In this document: positions 51,467-64,000 of the stretch, piece by piece
Layout: the number at the start of each line of letters is the position of its first letter
Position numbering within the stretch: position 1 is the stretch's first letter
Origin: Colletes latitarsis
Lineage: Eukaryota; Arthropoda; Insecta; Hymenoptera; Colletidae
Direction of reading: 5' to 3'
DNA: 64,000 bases
Assembly: GCF_051014445.1 (NCBI RefSeq)
Contig: NC_135137.1
Span: 20,709,501 to 20,773,500, forward strand
Position numbers and translations under genes: made by a program
The notes under the pieces: generated by a model
Database searches by the model: none
The model's input: the letters and a program-made list of their open reading frames with translations, nothing else
Told to the model about the DNA's origin: nothing

Positions 51467-54320
51467 TATATGTGTATGCATGTATGTATGTATAACAGAA
51501 AAGAAAAAAACACAAAAAATATTATTTTAATTTAACGCAACCTTAATTTAATAAATTATAATTTCTAATAATATATTTTTTCATGTAAAGCCACTATATT
51601 TCTTTCATTATTCTTTCGCGTCATTACTTTAAGGTAATTTAGGTTTTAAATATGTTAAGCAAAAATCATGTTATCCAGTGCTGTACAAAGGTTTTCGCAA
51701 TTTTCTTATCGTGTTAGAGCGAAAGCGTGTTATAGGGGATATGATGCCGTGTTGTAGGGGACAAGCATCCCTGTATAGGGAAATTCTCTTTTACAAATGT
51801 CGACGGAATCCCGACGTAACACCTGTATTCACGAGTTGTTATTAATGAAGTTGAAGGTAGACGATCAACAACACAAGATTCACACGTAACCAGTCTTCCG
51901 AATTCAAGGACACTTCAATTTGGCGACAAGCATGGGATGCTGCTCACGAAATACACGAAACTTTCGTCGTGAGAGTAGCACGTGAAATTTACTTACATAA
52001 CCTAAATCGAGCACGTACTCTACCTCACTTACGGGCACGAACGTAAGGCGATTTCTACAGTCGATATCGCCGATTTTTACAAAAGGTAAGTTTTAACGTT
52101 TAAGTAAACAAAGCCTCTGTAAGTTTTATTTTCCATACTTCAAAAGTAAAAATAAATACATGAAAAAAGAAAAAAACGTTCTTGACAAGTCCTATAAAAT
52201 ACTTGAGTTCAGTTTGTTCATAATTCATCGGTAAAAGAATCTAATGTTCTCTATGTTATCCGATACACAAGATATAAAGTCAGTTTCTCCTTTCATTATT
52301 AGATGCGTTGACTTTAATTTTATAAATTATGATGATAAGTATGATGATTTTACAGAAAGTAAAAATTATTTTTAATATTAAAGATTTCCTATATAAAGAC
52401 AAGAAGGATATTTTTACCAATATCTATCTATCTATCTATCTTAATATTCTTCCCACTTGGCCCACTTACTTTAACGAGTCTGAGTAAATCATCAATGTAC
52501 TATCTCTATTTTTATTAATAAAAATAATAGTTGGATAACATAGAACTTAATATTTTATTAGTCACACCGCTAATAAAATGAATCTGCGATTCCATATCCA
52601 AAGATATAGTATAAGCTAGAAAATTCAGATTATTCAAGTTACTTCTATCACTCGTCAAATTTTTTATGAAATTCTATGCTAATTCATGCTCTTTAAAATA
52701 TAATTATAATCTACTGGGACTTTTAGTTAACTTATGTTTTAATAAATCAATAATCAAAGTATCTATAATTAATATTAAAATCAAATAAGAGTGTCGAAAT
52801 AGTATTAATATTATCTTTTCTTAACACTATCAGTCTCTGATATTTAAATCTGTTATCACCTTGTTCGAATAATTTATTACTAGCTTTGATAATATATTTT
52901 GGGATGGATTTTTTAAGAATGGAATAAAAGGAATTCAATTGCGAATTTTTATGAGGAATAAAGGGATATTATTATACTATCAACATGTATATCGTTCTTT
53001 AACTTGCCCATTTAGATATTTATATACTTGTATGAATATAAACCCATACTAAAATCATGTAAATATCTAAATCATTTTTAAATCTATGATTTGGAAAATT
53101 TTAGGGACTTGGAACTTAATTCATCTTTTATCTTACAGTTTTATCACACTTTAGAAGATAAAAATCATAATTAAACTTACATATACATAAATAATAATTT
53201 AATTTATTTTGCATAAAAACAGTCCTCTTCGTGCCTTTATATTTTCATTTTCTATGACCAAAAATTCGAAATTCGTTTCATTTTTACAAAAAAAGTGATT
53301 GGGATGTCCCAATCGGTAAGTATCATTTGTCGATTATCTTAAATATCTTATTATATTTTTTATATACTAAATTTTCAAACCTCTTTACCTTGATATCTTC
53401 TTTTTCATGTAATTTGAATACTTTTCTAAAGTAATCTTTTGTAAAATGTTCTGTTAATCTAAATTATCTAATAAATCTATATCAGAATTAGTTAATTCTG
53501 TTATAAGATAAGTGAAATCAATAAAGACGAAGTTGCCAATATCAATTAAGTCAACTACTTTTGGTAATACATTTGGTTAAACATTCTTTCTTATTTTTTA
53601 TCTCTGAATTTCGAGATTACACAGATTAAAAAAATTTGTCTCTCTTTATTATTGTATCTATTTTTTCAGAGGGTAAATAGGTTCGTCATCCCCTTCTTCA
53701 TTTGGCTTATCTTCATTTTCTTTCTTTCTTTCTTTATTTGAAATTTGAAAAGTCTATTATTAACTTTTATTAACTTAACCCAGACCTAACCAGACCACAA
53801 TTCATCTTTCATATATTACTTCTAAATTCTTTCTTATTAATACTTTTCTGTATTAAAAAGTAAGTAGTCTTTCGTGTGATGCTTATTCAACATTCTTACT
53901 ACAGCTTGGTGTTGTTGTTGTTGTTGTTGTTTCTTTTTTTTACCAAGAATAAAGTTATTTAAGAAGTTTATGCAGAAAATTTCACGTGAAAAATTTATTT
54001 TCTTAGAAAAGTACAACGTAGAACTATATATGATATGTTGTTTGTTTATAAAATCATCAATAACTACGTATAAATATGGAAATATGGAATTATTCTATAT
54101 TCTAACATTTAAACGACATTATACATACAATAATTGTATTAACCATATATCCAAGCTAACCAGTTTAGCCAGCATATGGACTTCTTTAACGGTTCTCCGT
54201 ATTCCTTCAAATAGCATGTCATTAGTGTTGTACGCACTGCATCTCATATTATACGCAATTAATGTGACTTTTATACATATTATGCAACTGTATTATATCA
54301 ACAAAGGGTGTACAAACCCG

Positions 54321-54351
<31 letters not shown>

Positions 54352-54681
54352 GTATTAAAAAAAGGGTAACGTGGAACTTGAAATGATTTTTTAGTTATTT
54401 TCTTTGGGTATTAAAGTAGATTTCATTGGATGTAAGAGTAGATGTAATTGGACAGTTAAGTATTTTTTATTATACTGTTAAAGCAATGTGTTTTAAGGGG
54501 AGGAGGTTTAAACACCTCGCCTAACCTAACCTCGTCCGGATCTCGAGGGAAGGAACGCTGGGCAAATGGAAAATAATCGGTGCAAGTTGAATTTATTTTC
54601 GCTTAGTCGCCTTATACGATTAAGCCGTTTATTTCTTAAATTTTACTCTTAATTACAATAGATAGAAGAAAATAATTTTCT

Positions 54682-55293
54682 AATTTGTTGATGGAGACTT
54701 CGTTAAAAAGTAATTATTAACGTTTAAAGTTCCGTCGGTAAAATGCGCAAGATTTCGGGGGTACGTCTATTCCACTAAAAATGATTGTAATTGACCCCCG
54801 CAACCGCAAATAATTTTTCCAAAACGATTTGAATTGAATTCTTTTTTCCGTCGAACAACCGTTTTCACACCTTCTCGAATTTTTTTCTAGAAAGTGGGTA
54901 GGATTTCTGGGGTATGTCTATTCACCAAAAATGATTGTAATTTACCCCCACAGCTAACAATATTTTTTTCAGAACGATTTGAAATATTTTAATTTCGTCG
55001 AAAAATTTCACACCTTCTCGAATTTTTTTCTAGAAAGTGGGTAGGATTTCGAGGGTATGTGTCATTACACAATTACCAAAAATGATCGTAATTGACCCCC
55101 GCAACCGAAAATAATTTTTCCAAAACGATTTGAATTGAATTTTTTTTTCTCTGTCACCTAATTAGATTTTCGGTAAGGAATTTTTTTCTCGAAAATGCGT
55201 AGGATCTCGGGGGTATGTGTAATGACCAAAAATTATTGTAATTTACCCTCACAACCGAAAATAATTTTTTTAGAACGATTTGAAAAATTTTTT
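54682..55293. mobile_element. Truncated inverted-repeat-element relative, unit 7 copy
   Basis: No difference from the unit 1 copy was noticed. Confidence 0.75.
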
Positions 55294-55764
55294 ACCTCTT
55301 GTTTTATAGTTGTTCCTTCCGATCCATAGGCATATAATTTATGAAAAATCTTTTAAATGTTTCATATAAATCTTGGCAAGAATTAAATTTTCTGTAAAAA
55401 AAAATTAAATAAATTTGTTCTCTGCCTTCTCTAGAAAAGAAAAAATTAAATGAGATGAAATCTTATACATTACATGCTTACTTAAATCGCATTGAAAACG
55501 AATACCACAAATGTTTCAGAATAATCTGCAAAATGGTCTCACTCGCAAAGGGTTAATTGAGAAATAAATGTTTGGTAATTGAAAACGGGTAAGCAGGTTA
55601 TTAACCAGCTGTTTTTTTCGCTAAGACAAATTGAAAACTCGGTTCTAACAAGGAAAAGTTGGAATGGTACCCGGTTTTGGGTTAGGTTTTACTTTAAGAT
55701 ATGTATTATTAAAGTTATTACAGGTACTATTTTCAGAAATAGAACTATATTCTATTCACCACTA

Positions 55765-55861
55765 ATCACCGTGGCCGTGAGTGATAAGGTGTTTGCCTGC
55801 AAGTTCGAGCTTCTTCTTTTGCTCTGCAGATTCGAACCCTGGTAGAACAAATCTTTTTTTT
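55765..55861 (+). pseudogene. tRNA-like sequence, unit 7 copy
   Basis: No difference from the unit 1 copy was noticed. Confidence 0.45.
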
Positions 55862-57913
55862 ATTTTTTCAATCATATTTTCGTACAATCGTACATAACAT
55901 GTTACATTATATTTTTGTATGCCCTTCGAATATTTCTTTTTTAAAGTTGAATTTAACCAAAATTACATTTACAACATAATATGTTATTTTCAATGTACGA
56001 AGTACATGAATCTGGATGGTACTTTTCGTAAAAACAGTCAAAACATAAAAATTTCAAGCACCACGTGCATCTAACGAAAGTTCTGTTTTAAAAGAAATTA
56101 CAAAATTTTCTATTTAATGATGATGATGGAATGGAATGACCGCTTCATTTACATTGATAAAATGTGAACGATTTTCGGATAGTCGTACCTCGTACTTTTT
56201 ACCTTATACTTGAGGTAAAAAGGGGTATAACCGGGTAAAACAGTTTTATGACATTACCTGCTAACTCATGTTACTGTTCTGATGAAAATGAAACGCTATG
56301 TTTTGTATTCGACTATGTCCTTTTAAAATTTTTAATCCAACCCATACTTTGTATTAAACTGGCAAACGGGATCACTTTTCTTTTGTGGTTTAAACGGTTT
56401 GATGGTGCACATTATGCAAAGTTAAGCCAAATCAAACATATAATATATTCAGTTCGTCATAACAAATTGATAATTATACGGTTATCTAAAAACATATCGA
56501 GGAAAATCATTATTAATTAATTTCTGCAACTATTAATTCTACTACTAAGTTTTGTTTATGTTACAAAAATAAGATAATAACTCTTCTTATTGAAAAATCC
56601 CACAGCGTGCACGATACTGGCAAAGAGTGGATTCTCATTTTAATTTATTAATTTTCAATCTTAAACTATTGATTTTGAAAAATCGTATTAATAATATACA
56701 TATGTTACGCTCACATATAAGAATAATAATAAGAAAAAAATTTCTTTTTTTTGTCAATAATTAAAATATGATATGATATGGTTTTAAAACCCATTTATTT
56801 TCGTAAAATAAATTTTACAAAATTTCTTTTTCAAACTACTTACGTACTTTGCTTATGTGCGCCTACATCGTCATGTGCGTCGGAAAGTAAAAATGCCTGG
56901 GCAGTCAGTCGAGAATCTCGACTCGAGATTCCAAATCGTATGCCGTTGACGGGAGGTCGGATTTCAGTTGTTAAGAGCGAGAAGGCAAATGTGAGCCTTT
57001 CTCTCTCGACTCTCACGAGGCGGTCCGAAATTACTTCGGGCAGCGTCAGTTTGCCTTTGTCGACTTTCCGAAACATTACGAGCTCACGTACGCGCGAGAG
57101 AGCACACTATGCACACACTTCGGTGCACTTCTGGCACCTCTGATTTCAGACACTTCCTCTAAACCAATGAAAAAACTTTTCGAACAAAAGTTACACAGAA
57201 ATGACAACACTTGACAAGAAATTGCAATAGTAGAAATTAGCAAAACAGTTTTTATTCAACAAGAAATCAAGGTCGTTTCAATTTTTTTTTAACAAAAATA
57301 TATAATTTTTGTCTATCGATTTGTTTGTTGTATCTTTGTATTCTCTTTAAAAAAAAAGTGTAAGAGGTCTTAGGTCGAAAATTGACTGGAATTCTTTAGA
57401 AGCTATGATTTTTGTTCCGAATTCCCATTCACGCGACACACTGTCTCCGCTCCGCCGCCCCCGGAGGAGGATTAAACTTCATTAAATAAACGAAAAAATA
57501 CAGTTTGAAACCCTCCTATAACACGGTAGATCGGTTCCTATAAAATGCCGTGTTGTCTGAAACCGTGTTATATGAGACCTAACCCAGAGCCAGTTCACTC
57601 GAAAAGGGAGGGGAGTTATGGTCCGAAAACTTATTAAAAACGAATATTTTTTTTTAATTCAATGACAGAATTTACCACACAGTATTTGTTTAAATAAGTA
57701 ATATATTTAACATAACAGGAAATAATTAAATAAATATGAATGAGCGCAAGCAGGCTGTTGCAGCTCGTAATGCAAATCGAAACGTAACATACGAGAAACG
57801 TCGCGAGAAGGCGTCCCCAAGACGAAAGAAACAAAACGACCTATTTTATATTATAAACACATATAGATCGCTTTCTCACATTCTACATAAGCAATTTAAT
57901 TTTTCTATGTATA

Positions 57914-59144
57914 CAGGGTGTTCGACCACCCCTGGGAAAAATTTTAATGGGAGATTCTAGAGGCCAAAATAAGACGAAAATCAAGAATACCAATTTGTTG
58001 ATGGAGGCTTCGTTAAAAAGTTATTAACAATTAAATTAAAAAATTTCAAATCGTTTTGGAAAAATTATTTTCGGTTGCCAATTCGGGGGTCAATTACAAT
58101 CATTTTTTATGAATACACATATCCCCGACAATCCTACCCTCCTTCGAGAAAAAAATTCGGGTAGGTGGTGAAATTTCTCTTCTTGGCGAAAAAAAGAATT
58201 TTTCAAATCGTTCTAAAAATATTATTTCCGATTGCAAGGGTCGATTATAATCATTTTTTATGAATAGATATACCCCGGAAATCCTACCCAGTTTGGAGAA
58301 AAAAATTCGAGAAGGTGTGAAATTTTTCAACAAAATTAAAAAATTTTAAATCGTTCTAAAAAAATTATTTCTGATTGCAGGGACCAATTATAATAATTTT
58401 TGGTCGATAGACATACCCTCGAAATCGTAACCATTTTCGAGAAAAAAATTCCTTACCGAAAATATAATTTCAGGCGAAAAATGCTTCCCGTAAATTTTAT
58501 GTTTGAATCTTTAAAACACCATAACTTCCGAACGGATTGGACGATTTTAATGTTAAGAAAGCCAAACGCCGCGTATTTTAGTGTAGAATATGTAACAATT
58601 ATAAAAATATTGGAAAGGTTGTTCCTTGGCCCCGTAATGTTAGAAAACCCCCATAAAAATGGTCCAATTTTCAACTTATATAGCCATAACTCCTATAATA
58701 GTGAATATATTTCAATGAAACTTTTTTCTCAAGTAGAGCCCATAGGTACCTGCAAAAAAGTATTAAACAACTTTTCTGTAGGACGTCAAGCGAAATTATT
58801 AAAAATCAAAAACGAATTTTTAAGAAAAATCAACAGGGGATAGGTAGGTAGGTAGGTAGGTAGGTAGGTAGGTGCCTAAATTTTTCGGCGAAATTGAAAA
58901 GTTTCAAATCGTTCTGGAAAAATTATTTTCGGTTGCGGAGGTAAATTATAATCATTTTCGGTGAATAGACATACTCCCGAAATCTTACCCACTTTCGAGA
59001 AAAAATTCAGTATTGGCGGAACTTTAAACGTTAATAACTTTTTAACGAAGCCACCATCAACAAATTGGTATTCTTGATTTTCGTCTTATTTTGGCCTCTA
59101 GAATCTCCCATTAATATTTTTCCCAAGGGTGGCCGAACACCCTG
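57914..59144. mobile_element. Terminal-inverted-repeat element, unit 7 copy
   Basis: No difference from the unit 1 copy was noticed, although this unit belongs to the short-TGT class. The unit 8 copy would lie beyond the window end. Confidence 0.85.
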
Positions 59145-61998
59145 TATATGTGTATGCATGTATGTATGTATAACAGAAAAGAAAAAAACACAAAAAATAT
59201 TATTTTAATTTAACGCAACCTTAATTTAATAAATTATAATTTCTAATAATATATTTTTTCATGTAAAGCCACTATATTTCTTTCATTATTCTTTCGCGTC
59301 ATTACTTTAAGGTAATTTAGGTTTTAAATATGTTAAGCAAAAATCATGTTATCCAGTGCTGTACAAAGGTTTTCGCAATTTTCTTATCGTGTTAGAGCGA
59401 AAGCGTGTTATAGGGGATATGATGCCGTGTTGTAGGGGACAAGCATCCCTGTATAGGGAAATTCTCTTTTACAAATGTCGACGGAATCCCGACGTAACAC
59501 CTGTATTCACGAGTTGTTATTAATGAAGTTGAAGGTAGACGATCAACAACACAAGATTCACACGTAACCAGTCTTCCGAATTCAAGGACACTTCAATTTG
59601 GCGACAAGCATGGGATGCTGCTCACGAAATACACGAAACTTTCGTCGTGAGAGTAGCACGTGAAATTTACTTACATAACCTAAATCGAGCACGTACTCTA
59701 CCTCACTTACGGGCACGAACGTAAGGCGATTTCTACAGTCGATATCGCCGATTTTTACAAAAGGTAAGTTTTAACGTTTAAGTAAACAAAGCCTCTGTAA
59801 GTTTTATTTTCCATACTTCAAAAGTAAAAATAAATACATGAAAAAAGAAAAAAACGTTCTTGACAAGTCCTATAAAATACTTGAGTTCAGTTTGTTCATA
59901 ATTCATCGGTAAAAGAATCTAATGTTCTCTATGTTATCCGATACACAAGATATAAAGTCAGTTTCTCCTTTCATTATTAGATGCGTTGACTTTAATTTTA
60001 TAAATTATGATGATAAGTATGATGATTTTACAGAAAGTAAAAATTATTTTTAATATTAAAGATTTCCTATATAAAGACAAGAAGGATATTTTTACCAATA
60101 TCTATCTATCTATCTATCTTAATATTCTTCCCACTTGGCCCACTTACTTTAACGAGTCTGAGTAAATCATCAATGTACTATCTCTATTTTTATTAATAAA
60201 AATAATAGTTGGATAACATAGAACTTAATATTTTATTAGTCACACCGCTAATAAAATGAATCTGCGATTCCATATCCAAAGATATAGTATAAGCTAGAAA
60301 ATTCAGATTATTCAAGTTACTTCTATCACTCGTCAAATTTTTTATGAAATTCTATGCTAATTCATGCTCTTTAAAATATAATTATAATCTACTGGGACTT
60401 TTAGTTAACTTATGTTTTAATAAATCAATAATCAAAGTATCTATAATTAATATTAAAATCAAATAAGAGTGTCGAAATAGTATTAATATTATCTTTTCTT
60501 AACACTATCAGTCTCTGATATTTAAATCTGTTATCACCTTGTTCGAATAATTTATTACTAGCTTTGATAATATATTTTGGGATGGATTTTTTAAGAATGG
60601 AATAAAAGGAATTCAATTGCGAATTTTTATGAGGAATAAAGGGATATTATTATACTATCAACATGTATATCGTTCTTTAACTTGCCCATTTAGATATTTA
60701 TATACTTGTATGAATATAAACCCATACTAAAATCATGTAAATATCTAAATCATTTTTAAATCTATGATTTGGAAAATTTTAGGGACTTGGAACTTAATTC
60801 ATCTTTTATCTTACAGTTTTATCACACTTTAGAAGATAAAAATCATAATTAAACTTACATATACATAAATAATAATTTAATTTATTTTGCATAAAAACAG
60901 TCCTCTTCGTGCCTTTATATTTTCATTTTCTATGACCAAAAATTCGAAATTCGTTTCATTTTTACAAAAAAAGTGATTGGGATGTCCCAATCGGTAAGTA
61001 TCATTTGTCGATTATCTTAAATATCTTATTATATTTTTTATATACTAAATTTTCAAACCTCTTTACCTTGATATCTTCTTTTTCATGTAATTTGAATACT
61101 TTTCTAAAGTAATCTTTTGTAAAATGTTCTGTTAATCTAAATTATCTAATAAATCTATATCAGAATTAGTTAATTCTGTTATAAGATAAGTGAAATCAAT
61201 AAAGACGAAGTTGCCAATATCAATTAAGTCAACTACTTTTGGTAATACATTTGGTTAAACATTCTTTCTTATTTTTTATCTCTGAATTTCGAGATTACAC
61301 AGATTAAAAAAATTTGTCTCTCTTTATTATTGTATCTATTTTTTCAGAGGGTAAATAGGTTCGTCATCCCCTTCTTCATTTGGCTTATCTTCATTTTCTT
61401 TCTTTCTTTCTTTATTTGAAATTTGAAAAGTCTATTATTAACTTTTATTAACTTAACCCAGACCTAACCAGACCACAATTCATCTTTCATATATTACTTC
61501 TAAATTCTTTCTTATTAATACTTTTCTGTATTAAAAAGTAAGTAGTCTTTCGTGTGATGCTTATTCAACATTCTTACTACAGCTTGGTGTTGTTGTTGTT
61601 GTTGTTGTTTCTTTTTTTTACCAAGAATAAAGTTATTTAAGAAGTTTATGCAGAAAATTTCACGTGAAAAATTTATTTTCTTAGAAAAGTACAACGTAGA
61701 ACTATATATGATATGTTGTTTGTTTATAAAATCATCAATAACTACGTATAAATATGGAAATATGGAATTATTCTATATTCTAACATTTAAACGACATTAT
61801 ACATACAATAATTGTATTAACCATATATCCAAGCTAACCAGTTTAGCCAGCATATGGACTTCTTTAACGGTTCTCCGTATTCCTTCAAATAGCATGTCAT
61901 TAGTGTTGTACGCACTGCATCTCATATTATACGCAATTAATGTGACTTTTATACATATTATGCAACTGTATTATATCAACAAAGGGTGTACAAACCCG

Positions 61999-62029
<31 letters not shown>

Positions 62030-62359
62030 GTATTAAAAAAAGGGTAACGTGGAACTTGAAATGATTTTTTAGTTATTTTCTTTGGGTATTAAAGTAGATT
62101 TCATTGGATGTAAGAGTAGATGTAATTGGACAGTTAAGTATTTTTTATTATACTGTTAAAGCAATGTGTTTTAAGGGGAGGAGGTTTAAACACCTCGCCT
62201 AACCTAACCTCGTCCGGATCTCGAGGGAAGGAACGCTGGGCAAATGGAAAATAATCGGTGCAAGTTGAATTTATTTTCGCTTAGTCGCCTTATACGATTA
62301 AGCCGTTTATTTCTTAAATTTTACTCTTAATTACAATAGATAGAAGAAAATAATTTTCT

Positions 62360-62971
62360 AATTTGTTGATGGAGACTTCGTTAAAAAGTAATTATTAACG
62401 TTTAAAGTTCCGTCGGTAAAATGCGCAAGATTTCGGGGGTACGTCTATTCCACTAAAAATGATTGTAATTGACCCCCGCAACCGCAAATAATTTTTCCAA
62501 AACGATTTGAATTGAATTCTTTTTTCCGTCGAACAACCGTTTTCACACCTTCTCGAATTTTTTTCTAGAAAGTGGGTAGGATTTCTGGGGTATGTCTATT
62601 CACCAAAAATGATTGTAATTTACCCCCACAGCTAACAATATTTTTTTCAGAACGATTTGAAATATTTTAATTTCGTCGAAAAATTTCACACCTTCTCGAA
62701 TTTTTTTCTAGAAAGTGGGTAGGATTTCGAGGGTATGTGTCATTACACAATTACCAAAAATGATCGTAATTGACCCCCGCAACCGAAAATAATTTTTCCA
62801 AAACGATTTGAATTGAATTTTTTTTTCTCTGTCACCTAATTAGATTTTCGGTAAGGAATTTTTTTCTCGAAAATGCGTAGGATCTCGGGGGTATGTGTAA
62901 TGACCAAAAATTATTGTAATTTACCCTCACAACCGAAAATAATTTTTTTAGAACGATTTGAAAAATTTTTT
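62360..62971. mobile_element. Truncated inverted-repeat-element relative, unit 8 copy
   Basis: No difference from the unit 1 copy was noticed. This is the last transposon-derived piece before the window end. Confidence 0.75.
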
Positions 62972-63442
62972 ACCTCTTGTTTTATAGTTGTTCCTTCCGA
63001 TCCATAGGCATATAATTTATGAAAAATCTTTTAAATGTTTCATATAAATCTTGGCAAGAATTAAATTTTCTGTAAAAAAAAATTAAATAAATTTGTTCTC
63101 TGCCTTCTCTAGAAAAGAAAAAATTAAATGAGATGAAATCTTATACATTACATGCTTACTTAAATCGCATTGAAAACGAATACCACAAATGTTTCAGAAT
63201 AATCTGCAAAATGGTCTCACTCGCAAAGGGTTAATTGAGAAATAAATGTTTGGTAATTGAAAACGGGTAAGCAGGTTATTAACCAGCTGTTTTTTTCGCT
63301 AAGACAAATTGAAAACTCGGTTCTAACAAGGAAAAGTTGGAATGGTACCCGGTTTTGGGTTAGGTTTTACTTTAAGATATGTATTATTAAAGTTATTACA
63401 GGTACTATTTTCAGAAATAGAACTATATTCTATTCACCACTA

Positions 63443-63539
63443 ATCACCGTGGCCGTGAGTGATAAGGTGTTTGCCTGCAAGTTCGAGCTTCTTCTTTTGC
63501 TCTGCAGATTCGAACCCTGGTAGAACAAATCTTTTTTTT
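63443..63539 (+). pseudogene. tRNA-like sequence, unit 8 copy
   Basis: No difference from the unit 1 copy was noticed, and the T8 run at 63532-63539 is intact. Confidence 0.45.
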
Positions 63540-64000
63540 ATTTTTTCAATCATATTTTCGTACAATCGTACATAACATGTTACATTATATTTTTGTATGC
63601 CCTTCGAATATTTCTTTTTTAAAGTTGAATTTAACCAAAATTACATTTACAACATAATATGTTATTTTCAATGTACGAAGTACATGAATCTGGATGGTAC
63701 TTTTCGTAAAAACAGTCAAAACATAAAAATTTCAAGCACCACGTGCATCTAACGAAAGTTCTGTTTTAAAAGAAATTACAAAATTTTCTATTTAATGATG
63801 ATGATGGAATGGAATGACCGCTTCATTTACATTGATAAAATGTGAACGATTTTCGGATAGTCGTACCTCGTACTTTTTACCTTATACTTGAGGTAAAAAG
63901 GGGTATAACCGGGTAAAACAGTTTTATGACATTACCTGCTAACTCATGTTACTGTTCTGATGAAAATGAAACGCTATGTTTTGTATTCGACTATGTCCTT

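Larger units (their letters stand above)
43856..51547 (+). repeat. Array unit 6 (7692 bp, (TGT)13)
   Basis: It has the same marker state as unit 5: (TGT)13, (TAAA)6, C at relative 223 and T at relative 2611 (46469). Adjacent matching units suggest a recent local duplication. Confidence 0.95.
51548..59225 (+). repeat. Array unit 7 (7678 bp, short-TGT class)
   Basis: It carries (TGT)7 and (TAAA)7, as in units 2 and 8, with C at both relative 223 and relative 2611. It has no LINE: the site matching the unit 2 insertion, near 55703, is uninterrupted. Confidence 0.95.
1..64000. repeat. Tandem macrosatellite array, ~7.69 kb unit, at least 8.6 copies with no array edge in view
   Basis: The first bases recur at 7690, 20783, 28472, 36164, 43856, 51548 and 59226, always in the same orientation. 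Spacings are 7689, 13093, 7689, 7692, 7692, 7692 and 7678 bp. The 13093-bp spacing equals a 7678-bp unit plus a 5405-bp LINE and a 10-bp target duplication. To convert unit 1 positions, add 7689 (unit 2, 7678 after the TAAA tract, 13093 after the LINE), 20782 (unit 3), 28471 then 28474 after the TGT tract (unit 4), 36163/36166 (unit 5), 43855/43858 (unit 6), 51547 then 51536 after the TAAA tract (unit 7) and 59225/59214 (unit 8). The unit phase is arbitrary. I recognise no gene family in the unit, so this is a macrosatellite rather than a gene cluster or rDNA. Real base and length differences between units argue against simple assembly duplication. Confidence 0.97.
59226..64000 (+). repeat. 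Array unit 8, partial (cut by the window end)
   Basis: It carries (TGT)7 and (TAAA)7 like unit 7. It stops at about relative position 4786, so the GC-richer island and the complete inverted-repeat element lie beyond the window. The LINE target site, near 63381, is empty. Confidence 0.95.

Noticed and set aside
1..64000. rDNA array or intergenic spacer
   Set aside because: I see no 18S, 5.8S, 28S or 5S sequence in any unit.
1..64000. Pure assembly duplication of a single locus
   Set aside because: Units differ at linked microsatellite lengths and single bases, and only one has the LINE with a clean target duplication. Read-level confirmation was not possible here.
1..64000. Concatemer of an integrated viral or polydnavirus genome
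   Set aside because: No unit contains a recognisable viral gene, and the only large coding element is the LINE.

Overview
The window is eukaryotic, AT-rich and almost entirely repetitive. It is a slice through a tandem array of a ~7.7 kb unit (a macrosatellite). Seven complete head-to-tail units and most of an eighth are present, and both window edges lie inside the array. Unit starts, with an arbitrary phase, are 1, 7690, 20783, 28472, 36164, 43856, 51548 and 59226. The units are nearly identical: I found only a handful of single-base differences plus length changes at a (TGT)n and a (TAAA)n tract. No rRNA, known host gene or conserved protein was recognised in the unit.

The host is most likely an insect, and I favour a hymenopteran (bee, ant or wasp). 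This rests on the CCTAACCTAACC-type motifs, the CAGGGTGTTCG-type inverted-repeat element, and a LINE with the insect-style Inr+DPE promoter. It comes from memory of such genomes and was not searched.

Layout of one unit (unit 1 coordinates): 1-545, CGTGTTATA-type motifs and a short coding-like open frame ending near splice-donor-like sites; 546-2290, AT-rich and featureless apart from small tandem repeats and a palindrome; 2365-2402, (TGT)n; ~2590-2810, a possible LINE tail ending in (TAAA)n; 3146-3757, a truncated inverted-repeat-element relative; 4229-4325, a degenerate tRNA-like sequence followed by T8; 5304-5607, a GC-richer island open in both strands; 5981-6036, an inverted CGTGTTATA repeat; 6378-7608, a complete 1,231-bp element with 115-bp terminal inverted repeats flanked by TA.

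Unit 2 alone carries a full-length non-LTR retrotransposon on the minus strand (11849-17253). Its ORF1 encodes a nucleic-acid-binding protein with a zinc knuckle. Its ORF2 encodes an AP-type endonuclease, reverse transcriptase, RNase H and a C-terminal zinc motif. Both ORFs are intact, all the catalytic signatures I looked for are present, a 10-bp target-site duplication flanks the element, the 5' end carries Inr and DPE promoter motifs, and the 3' end has a poly(A) tail. It is probably a young, possibly active I-clade-like LINE that inserted after the array had expanded. ORF1 protein would coat the RNA, and ORF2 protein would nick the target and reverse-transcribe from the poly(A) end.

The clearest biological story is concerted evolution of an undescribed macrosatellite. 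Two length haplotypes and mosaic single-base variants record exchange between units, and one recent LINE insertion marks a single unit.
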